Of a stretch of DNA of 64,000 nt, positions 58,840 through 64,000 are shown piece after piece. Numbering within the stretch: position 1 is the first letter of the stretch; the number at the start of each line of letters is the position of its first letter. The DNA is taken from positions 186,001 through 250,000 of the forward strand of contig NZ_CANMRL010000006.1 in the NCBI RefSeq assembly GCF_947500255.1, in the 5' to 3' direction. The notes beneath the pieces were generated by a model. It was not told the DNA's origin, made no database searches, and saw only the letters and a list, made by a program, of their open reading frames with translations. The position numbers and the translations under genes are program-made. Origin of the DNA: an uncultured Psychroserpens sp. (GTDB taxonomy: Bacteria > Bacteroidota > Bacteroidia > Flavobacteriales > Flavobacteriaceae).

Positions 58840-60234
58840 CTATTTCAAATTATATTTATATCTAAAGGCTCCAACAAACTGAAAGATCAAATAAGTAAGA
58901 ATTATTCTATTCACATTATCAATTACATAAATCAAATTTTTAAAATTCTTTGGTTCATAACAAGTCTCTTTTAATAAAGTAAAAAACACTTCGGTTTTAT
59001 GTACAGGAGAAAATAAATGAGTAAATATACCCCAGTTGTCGAAAAAGACACTTCTGCATTCACCGGATAAAATAATAATCAAAAACACTTCAAGTGTTGT
59101 AAAAATTAATATCCATAAAAAAGGCCTTCTTAGTGATAATCCAAATTTATTTGACCAATAAGAAAGGAAAAGAGATAAATCAAAAGAATTGTTATCATAA
59201 TAGTTTCTTTTTTCAAATGCTTCAAAAAGTTTTTCGTTTTGAGTTTCTTTAGATTTTGAAAATATACTCTTCAGTTCAAGGATAGAGAATAACACACTAC
59301 TTGATGCTTTTGAAGAAAATAATGCTTTATAGGACCAAGCAACATTTTCAAAATCAAACTCTATTAGTTTATTACTTCTGAAATCTATACTTAATTTAGT
59401 TTTTCTTACTAACCAACTTACTCTTTCTTTAAAATTTAGGTTTTCGAACTTAGCATTAATATTAACTGTATTTTCAGTAAGCATAAGCTTACCTCCATCA
59501 TCTTTAGTTTTGATATTAGAAACAACAAGATAATCAATAGTATTACGATTAAAACTGAAAGAGCTTACTTCAGTTAATCCTTTAATAAGGAAAAGACTTC
59601 CTTGATTATTATCAATTGAAGATTCTATTAAATTAATATTTTCAATCTCGTAGCTATAACTTTTACAATGAGACAATTTAAGAGCCCCTATATTTGTATT
59701 TATCTTAAGGTTTCCTTCTGAGTTTTTTCCATTATTTTTAATAAGTTCAACTTCATTAAAATAACCTGATTCAAAATACATCCTTGTAACGCTCAAATTC
59801 AAAACCTTAACCAAATCAAAATTACCATTAAAAGTAATTCTATCTACAACAAAGTGACCAGAAGTAATAAAACTAATATTAGTTCCTGCCTCGTTGACTA
59901 CATTGATATAAGCGTTGGTTGGATTTCTTAGACTTAGACCTGATAATTCTAATATAAAAGTCGAGTGTTTAAAACCTATATCATTAAGAAGGTCATCAGT
60001 AATATTAAGATTTAAATATCCAATATTACTTGATTCTCTTCTATATCTATGTAATTTCAATCTATACTCATTTTCAGAACCTGCATTCTTTAAGGAAATA
60101 GATATAGATATCCTCAGCTTTTGATTATGAATATCATGACTTGAGCTTGGTACATCAAATTCTTCTTCGACATAATCTCTAATTTCTTGCATATTTTCCA
60201 AAAGAATATTATGCAAACTGTTTTCATCTGCCAT
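58840..60234 (-). CDS. beta-solenoid-like membrane protein on the tRNA island
   Basis: 464 residues, no signal peptide. Residues about 35-300 are a long run of short beta strands with Asn ladders (LNLNITDDL, LKLSHCKSYSYEI, SSFSFNRNTIDYLVVSN, LMLTENTVNIN), resembling pentapeptide-repeat or beta-helix proteins without exact five-residue repeats. A helical linker follows, then two membrane helices at about 371-390 (PFLWILIFTTLEVFLIIILS) and 442-457. Between them stands NWGIFTHLFSPVHKTEVFF, a pattern I remember from uncharacterised Bacteroidota pentapeptide/2-TM proteins. Two membrane helices and a large cytosolic sensor-like domain would suit an effector or channel, but this is inference. Function unknown. 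Confidence 0.68.
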   Translation of the reverse strand: MADENSLHNILLENMQEIRDYVEEEFDVPSSSHDIHNQKLRISISISLKNAGSENEYRLKLHRYRRESSNIGYLNLNITDDLLNDIGFKHSTFILELSGLSLRNPTNAYINVVNEAGTNISFITSGHFVVDRITFNGNFDLVKVLNLSVTRMYFESGYFNEVELIKNNGKNSEGNLKINTNIGALKLSHCKSYSYEIENINLIESSIDNNQGSLFLIKGLTEVSSFSFNRNTIDYLVVSNIKTKDDGGKLMLTENTVNINAKFENLNFKERVSWLVRKTKLSIDFRSNKLIEFDFENVAWSYKALFSSKASSSVLFSILELKSIFSKSKETQNEKLFEAFEKRNYYDNNSFDLSLFLSYWSNKFGLSLRRPFLWILIFTTLEVFLIIILSGECRSVFFDNWGIFTHLFSPVHKTEVFFTLLKETCYEPKNFKNLIYVIDNVNRIILTYLIFQFVGAFRYKYNLK

Positions 60235-60316
60235 TTCAATAATTTATTTTAAGGATTATGCTTAAAGGGAGAGCAACTAAATATATAAAATTCTTTTCAA
60301 AACGAATGGTCTAAAG

Positions 60317-60346
60317 TTTGTCCCACTAAAAAAAGAGTGGGACAAA
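60317..60346. repeat. perfect 11-bp inverted repeat upstream of the island operon
   Basis: TTTGTCCCACT and AGTGGGACAAA around an 8-nt A-rich loop, 83 bp upstream of the ATG at 60234. There is no T-run on either side to make it a terminator. It could be an operator or a recombination/hairpin site of the island. Confidence 0.55.
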
Positions 60347-60445
60347 AATGACAATAATAACAAAATTCACAATTACAAACAATTGATAAACAGCTTTTTA
60401 AAAAAATACCATTTGTTACGTTTGAATCCTAGCGCATAAAAGCAG

Positions 60446-60477
60446 AAAGCCCCGAAACACTAGTGTTTCGGGGCTTT
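60446..60477. terminator. terminator of tRNA-Arg
   Basis: AAAGCCCCGAAACAC and its complement form a continuous palindrome with TAGT in the middle, a very stable GC-rich stem, 16 bp downstream of the tRNA 3' end on the minus strand. Confidence 0.75.
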
Positions 60478-60491
60478 ATAGGTTAAAACCT

Positions 60492-60509
60492 GTGACCATG
60501 GCAGGATTC
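60492..60509. repeat. att-like direct repeat, tRNA copy
   Basis: GTGACCATGGCAGGATTC, covering the discriminator base, acceptor 3' strand and part of the T arm of tRNA-Arg. Identical to 58261-58278. Confidence 0.75.
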
Positions 60510-60566
60510 AAACCTGCAACCTCTTGAGCCGTAATCAAGTGCGCTATTCAGTTGCGCCACATGGCC
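60493..60566 (-). tRNA. tRNA-Arg(ACG)
   Basis: 74 nt. The acceptor GGCCATG pairs with CATGGTC (one G-U), followed by discriminator A; CCA is not encoded. The anticodon stem CTTGA/TCAAG encloses the loop TTACGGC, giving anticodon ACG (read as ICG after deamination), for CGU/CGC/CGA codons. The T arm reads TTGCAGG TTTGAAT CCTGC. An exact -7 element TATATTTG is upstream at 60581-60588 (minus). The 3' 18 bp are repeated at 58261. Confidence 0.93.
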
Positions 60567-60580
60567 TTTTTTTGTGGATG

Positions 60581-60588
60581 CAAATATA
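60581..60588 (-). promoter_or_regulatory. -7 element of tRNA-Arg
   Basis: The minus strand reads TATATTTG, an exact TAnnTTTG, 15 bp before the tRNA 5' end at 60566. Confidence 0.6.
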
Positions 60589-60638
60589 GTACTTTTATTA
60601 ATTTATAACCAAACTATTATTTCAAAAATCTAAATTCT

Positions 60639-60646
60639 TATTTTTG
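60639..60646 (+). promoter_or_regulatory. -7 element of the YeeE/YedE operon
   Basis: TATTTTTG, an exact TAnnTTTG, 25 bp before the ATG at 60671. It excludes the longer frame to 60644. Confidence 0.6.
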
Positions 60647-60670
60647 AACTTAATTTTTCACTTTAGTTTT

Positions 60671-61231
60671 ATGCAATCCATTTTAGAACCTTGGCCATGG
60701 TATATCTCTGGTCCGCTTATCGCCATTATCATGTTTGTCCTCATATATTTTGGAAAAACATTTGGTATGTCTTCCAACCTCAGAACCATTTGCGCCATTG
60801 GAGGTGCTGGAAAAAAAGTAAAGTTTTTTGATTTCGATTGGAAACAACAACGCTGGAATCTTACCGTCGTTCTCGGAGCCGTTATTGGTGGTTTTATCGC
60901 GCATTCCTATCTCTCAACACCAACAAACATCAATCTTAATCCTGATACTGTTAACACCTTAAGTACACTTGGTTTTGAAAATGCTGGTAAATCATTACTT
61001 CCAGCAGAACTTTACAGCTGGGATGCTGTATTTAGTTTGAAAGGTTTAGCTATTTTAATTATTGGTGGTTTTCTTGTGGGTTTTGGTACTCGTTATGCTG
61101 GTGGCTGTACTTCTGGTCATGCTATCACTGGATTAAGTAGCTTACAATTACCGTCTTTAATAGCAGTTATCGGTTTCTTTTTAGGAGGCCTGATCATGAT
61201 TCATTTAGTATTCCCTTTAATTTTTGGTTAA
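60671..61231 (+). CDS. YeeE/YedE-family membrane protein, first half-transporter
   Basis: 186 residues, five to six helices. YeeE/YedE marks: GKTFGMSSNLRTICAIGG near the N-terminus and GFGTRYAGGCTSGHAITGLSSLQLPS near residues 140-165, with the conserved Cys in GGCTSGH. Thiosulfate transporters of this family carry two such halves; here the second half is the separate gene at 61233, one base after the stop. Probable import of thiosulfate or other reduced sulfur. Confidence 0.87.
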   Translation: MQSILEPWPWYISGPLIAIIMFVLIYFGKTFGMSSNLRTICAIGGAGKKVKFFDFDWKQQRWNLTVVLGAVIGGFIAHSYLSTPTNINLNPDTVNTLSTLGFENAGKSLLPAELYSWDAVFSLKGLAILIIGGFLVGFGTRYAGGCTSGHAITGLSSLQLPSLIAVIGFFLGGLIMIHLVFPLIFG

Positions 61232-61232
61232 T

Positions 61233-61643
61233 ATGGCAAAGTATATAAAATTTTTATTCGTCGGAATTATATTCGGAATCGTACTCGTAAAATCTGAAGC
61301 AGTCTCATGGTATCGCATCTACGAAATGTTCAAGTTTGAATCTTTTCATATGTATGGCATTATTGGAACGGCTGTAATCACTGGAATTATTTTGCTGCTA
61401 TTAAGTAAAAATTTCAAAAATATAAATGGCGGATTAATGACCGTTCCAAAAAAAGCAAAAGGCCTATCTCGCTATATTATAGGAGGCATTATCTTTGGAT
61501 TGGGTTGGGCTTTGTCTGGCGCATGCCCAGGTCCAATGTACATTCTTGTTGGTACAGGAGCATTTTCGGTTATAATCGTTATTCTTGCCGCTATTCTTGG
61601 AACTTTTATATATGGTGTACTAAAAGATAAATTACCACATTAG
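61233..61643 (+). CDS. YeeE/YedE-family membrane protein, second half-transporter (DUF6691-like)
   Basis: 136 residues from the ATG at 61233. The motif GGIIFGLGWALSGACPGPMYILVG near the middle is the second-half signature, with Cys in GACPGP. Four helices. Together with the preceding gene it would make one full transporter. Ends 108 bp before the MBL-rhodanese gene, which has its own promoter. Confidence 0.86.
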   Translation: MAKYIKFLFVGIIFGIVLVKSEAVSWYRIYEMFKFESFHMYGIIGTAVITGIILLLLSKNFKNINGGLMTVPKKAKGLSRYIIGGIIFGLGWALSGACPGPMYILVGTGAFSVIIVILAAILGTFIYGVLKDKLPH

Positions 61644-61684
61644 CAAAAGCTGATTTTTATCAGATTATAAAAAAGAATACTTCG

Positions 61685-61692
61685 TATCTTTG
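61685..61692 (+). promoter_or_regulatory. -7 element of the MBL-rhodanese gene
   Basis: TATCTTTG, an exact TAnnTTTG, 60 bp before the ATG at 61752. The implied leader is about 50 nt. Confidence 0.58.
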
Positions 61693-61751
61693 CCATCTAA
61701 AGTGCACTTAGCATTAATACCTCCTGTATTGGAGCCAAATATTATATTCCT

Positions 61752-63158
61752 ATGAAAATAGAACAATTATACACAAGCTGTTTAGCACAAGGTGCTTACT
61801 ATATAGAATCAAATGGTGAGGTTGCTATTATTGACCCACTTCGCGAAACACAAGCTTACATCGATAAAGCCAACAGTAATAACGCCAAGATCAAATATAT
61901 CTTTGAAACTCATTTTCATGCCGATTTTGTGTCTGGTCATGTTGATCTAGCTAAAAATACTGGAGCAACAATTATTTATGGACCAGGAGCTGAAACAACT
62001 TATGAGATTCACTCAGCAAAAGACAATGAAGAGTTTAAACTTGGAAATGTTACAATAAAAGCATTACATACTCCTGGTCATACCTTAGAGTCGACAACAT
62101 ATTTATTGATAGATGAAAACGGAAAACATCATGCCATATTTTCTGGAGACACACTGTTTTTAGGTGATGTTGGTCGACCTGACCTAGCCATTAAATCTGA
62201 TTTAACAAAAGAAGATTTAGCAGCTATGCTCTATGATTCACTTCGAGAAAAAATAATGCCATTAGCAGACGATGTTATTGTATATCCTGCTCATGGTGCT
62301 GGTTCTGCATGCGGAAAAAATCTTAGTAAAGAAACTGTGGGTACTATAGGTGATCAAAAGAAAACTAACTACGCGTTAAGAGCAGATATGACTAAAGCAG
62401 AATTCGTAAAAGAAGTGCTTGACGGTATTGCACCACCACCTCAGTATTTTGCAAAAAATGCAATGCTCAATAAAACGGGTTATGATACTTTTGAAACGGT
62501 TCTTAAAACTGGAAATATACCATTATCTCCTGAAGATTTTGAAGCCATGGCTAATCACGAAGAGGCTTTAGTTCTTGATGTTAGACCAGAAAGCGAATAT
62601 ATTAAAGGTCATATCCCTAATTCAATATTTATTGGTTTACATGGTGGATTTGCCCCTTGGGTTGGCGCCTTAATCACAGATATTAAACAACCTATTCTTT
62701 TAGTTGTTCCTGAAGGTAAAAGTGAAGAAGCTGTAACGCGATTATCGCGTGTAGGCTATGATAACACACTCGGATATTTAGAGGGTGGTATTGAATCTTG
62801 GATTACTGCTGGAAATGATATAGACACGCTTGAATCTATTTCTGCAGAAGAGTTTGCAGATAGAGTAAAGCAAGGAGGCGTAAACATATTAGATGTTAGA
62901 AAAGATGGAGAATATAGTAGTATGCATCTTGAAGATGCGCAGCATTTTGCTTTAGATTTCATCAATGAAAACATGAATGAAGTTTCTAAAGAAAAAACAT
63001 ACCACATTCATTGTGCTGGAGGTTATAGAAGTGTGATAGCTGCATCAATTTTAAAAGCTCGCGGATTTCATAACCTCGTCGATATTGCAGGCGGCTTTGG
63101 AGCGATTAAGAAAACAGATTTACCAACAACGGACTTTGTTTGTCCGTCAACATTATAA
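61752..63158 (+). CDS. MBL-fold persulfide dioxygenase-rhodanese fusion (CstB-like)
   Basis: 468 residues. Residues 1-245 are an ETHE1-type metallo-beta-lactamase domain (FETHFHADFVSGHVDLA, ALHTPGHTLES, IFSGDTLFLGDVGRPDLA, YPAHGAGSACGK). Residues about 265-360 are a first rhodanese domain, in which the active-site loop reads VVPEGKSEEA and has no Cys. Residues about 370-460 are a second rhodanese with the nucleophile Cys in HCAGGYRS. The layout matches CstB-type enzymes, which oxidise persulfide sulfur to sulfite/thiosulfate. Role: sulfide/persulfide detoxification together with the YeeE/YedE pair. Confidence 0.88.
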   Translation: MKIEQLYTSCLAQGAYYIESNGEVAIIDPLRETQAYIDKANSNNAKIKYIFETHFHADFVSGHVDLAKNTGATIIYGPGAETTYEIHSAKDNEEFKLGNVTIKALHTPGHTLESTTYLLIDENGKHHAIFSGDTLFLGDVGRPDLAIKSDLTKEDLAAMLYDSLREKIMPLADDVIVYPAHGAGSACGKNLSKETVGTIGDQKKTNYALRADMTKAEFVKEVLDGIAPPPQYFAKNAMLNKTGYDTFETVLKTGNIPLSPEDFEAMANHEEALVLDVRPESEYIKGHIPNSIFIGLHGGFAPWVGALITDIKQPILLVVPEGKSEEAVTRLSRVGYDNTLGYLEGGIESWITAGNDIDTLESISAEEFADRVKQGGVNILDVRKDGEYSSMHLEDAQHFALDFINENMNEVSKEKTYHIHCAGGYRSVIAASILKARGFHNLVDIAGGFGAIKKTDLPTTDFVCPSTL

Positions 63159-63161
63159 ATT

Positions 63162-63431
63162 ATGGAAACGATCTTACATATTCAAAACTTAAAATGTGGT
63201 GGTTGTGCAAATACAATCATAACACGTTTAGAAAGTTTGGAAGGTATAAATGATGTTACTGTCAATAACGAATCTCATTCTGTACACTTTAACTACACTA
63301 GTGATAAACAACTAGAAACTGCTACATCATTATTATCTACATTAGGATATCCAGTGGAGGGAGAGGCAAACCCATTAACTAAAAAAGCTAAATCTTTTGT
63401 AAGCTGTGCAGTTGGAAGAATAAACAAATAA
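63162..63431 (+). CDS. heavy-metal-associated (HMA) domain protein
   Basis: 89 residues. One ferredoxin-like HMA domain with the metal motif LKCGGCANTI (CxxC) at the start, LESLEGINDVTVN and VHFNYTSDKQLETATSLLSTLGYPVEG. CopZ-like copper chaperones have this form. A second Cys in the tail (FVSCAVGRINK) is extra. It begins 3 bp after the MBL-rhodanese stop, so it belongs to that operon; a sulfur-carrier role is as possible as a copper role. Confidence 0.86.
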   Translation: METILHIQNLKCGGCANTIITRLESLEGINDVTVNNESHSVHFNYTSDKQLETATSLLSTLGYPVEGEANPLTKKAKSFVSCAVGRINK

Positions 63432-63506
63432 CACTCTAAAAAACAACATATTACCTCCAATTATTTTTATGTTATAAAAAATTTAACACATAAAAATTTT
63501 ATTTAC

Positions 63507-63528
63507 TAGACGAGTGGTCATATATTTG
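63507..63528 (+). promoter_or_regulatory. promoter and possible operator of the TetR gene
   Basis: TATATTTG at 63521-63528 is an exact TAnnTTTG, 17 bp before the ATG at 63546. Overlapping upstream TAGACGAGTGGTC (63507-63519) holds GAC-N5-GTC, a weak dyad that might be a TetR operator. Confidence 0.42.
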
Positions 63529-63545
63529 CTCCGTAAAAGAAACAA

Positions 63546-64000
63546 ATGGCAAAAACCTTAAAACATGACCTCAAAGCAGATACCCTTTTAGACAAAGGGA
63601 TAGAATTGCTATGGTCTAAAGGTTATAATGCAACGAGTGTAAACGATATTGTAAAAGTAGCTGGAATACCTAAAGGTTCTTTCTATTTCTATTTTGAAAG
63701 TAAAGAAGATTTTGCGGTTAAAGCCATCGAAAAATATTTTGATGATCACTTTACTCCTGCCAAAGAAATTTTACAAAATAAAGCGGTATCACCAAAACAA
63801 CGCCTTTTAGATTTTCATGAGTTTAGGTATAACATCTTAAAAAATGAAATGGATTGTAAAATGGGATGCATGGCTTGTAATTTAGGCAATGAAATGTCTG
63901 AACACAGTGAACTCATTAGAACTAGCATTTTACATAAAGAACAACAAGTATTATCTATTATTACCGAGGTTATCCAAGAAGCTCAAGACTTTGGAGAAAT
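63546..64000 (+). CDS. TetR-family regulator, 3' end outside window
   Basis: About 151 residues are in the window. The HTH is clear: LLDKGIELLWSKGYNATSVNDIVKVAGIPKGSFYFYFESKEDFAVKAI. The ligand domain begins at about residue 55 and contains DCKMGCMACNLGNEMSE, a cysteine-bearing stretch typical of TetR proteins of the NemR-like type (redox/electrophile sensing). It probably controls itself and a gene beyond the window, or the sulfur operon beside it. Confidence 0.88.
   Translation, partial: MAKTLKHDLKADTLLDKGIELLWSKGYNATSVNDIVKVAGIPKGSFYFYFESKEDFAVKAIEKYFDDHFTPAKEILQNKAVSPKQRLLDFHEFRYNILKNEMDCKMGCMACNLGNEMSEHSELIRTSILHKEQQVLSIITEVIQEAQDFGE

Larger units (their letters stand above)
58261..60509. 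mobile_element. 2.2-kb genomic island at tRNA-Arg(ACG)
   Basis: Bounded by the 18-bp direct repeats at 58261-58278 and 60492-60509. The island lies on the 3' side of the intact tRNA, and the displaced tRNA end keeps its own terminator at the far side (58217-58252); the intact tRNA has a separate terminator inside the island (60446-60477). This is the pattern left by tyrosine-recombinase integration. Cargo is one two-gene operon (58372, 58840). No integrase is present, so the island is non-autonomous or decayed. Confidence 0.65.

Noticed and set aside
1-64000. CRISPR array, rRNA, prophage, intact insertion sequence
   Set aside because: No regularly spaced direct repeats, no rRNA-like stretch, no phage structural genes or transposase were found on reading the window.

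Overview
The window looks like a chromosomal segment of a marine or host-associated member of the Flavobacteriaceae (Bacteroidota). Evidence: very AT-rich DNA; many exact copies of the Bacteroidota -7 promoter element TAnnTTTG in front of genes; abundant lipoproteins; a C-terminal type IX secretion sorting domain (40343-42322); flavobacterial families such as the fused isobutyryl-CoA mutase IcmF, GSIII plus GSII glutamine synthetases, TPR histidine kinases, a BlaI/M56 pair with TonB-plug-like tails, and small flavobacterium-only proteins. I could not identify the genus or species. No rRNA, CRISPR array, prophage or intact insertion sequence was seen. There is one tRNA.

Layout. 1-2284: housekeeping genes (DUF4920 lipoprotein, branched-chain aminotransferase, MazG-like pyrophosphohydrolase). 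2385-7863: a self-contained signalling locus: Cys-rich lipoprotein, TPR histidine kinase and LuxR-type response regulator, then a metzincin lipoprotein protease and a secreted partner. Both transcription units start at promoters of identical geometry carrying the palindrome TACCC-N6-GGGTA. 7968-15653: peptidase M49, SRPBCC protein, CrcB, DUF1684 lipoprotein, then an MFS exporter operon preceded by a leader that looks like a leader-peptide attenuator, and an Lrp regulator with a nested operator. 15650-25557: alanine/cation symporter, membrane-anchored LuxR regulator, IcmF, OmpA-type protein, TlpA-like protein and PqqB-like hydrolase. 25602-32948: DUF4197 lipoprotein, paired small paralogues, BtuF-like protein, pyrF, prfA, purM, a beta-barrel and a small secreted peptide. 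33126-37553: divergent glutamine synthetases around a palindromic operator, and a Ca/Na antiporter. 37643-42322: BlaI repressor with three overlapping dyads, M56 antirepressor-like protein, type IX secreted endonuclease I.

42344-57923 is an accessory region: several small SRPBCC, NTF2-like and lipoprotein genes in a tight minus-strand run, two gene remnants (an amidohydrolase N-terminus and an SRPBCC C-terminus), a diheme cytochrome, an ankyrin protein, a PDZ/hydrolase fusion, and a divergent LytS/LytR-type pair beside the run. 58261-60509 is a 2.2 kb island at tRNA-Arg(ACG), bounded by an 18-bp direct repeat of the tRNA 3' end. It holds a two-gene membrane operon of unknown function and no integrase. 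60639-64000 is a sulfur/persulfide module (two YeeE/YedE half-transporters, MBL-rhodanese fusion, HMA protein) followed by a partial TetR gene.

The most interesting observations are the putative leader-peptide attenuator before the MFS exporter (12157-12317), the shared TACCC-N6-GGGTA regulon (2385-5665), and the tRNA-Arg island with its two-gene module. All functions are read from sequence by eye. No database search or structure prediction was run.
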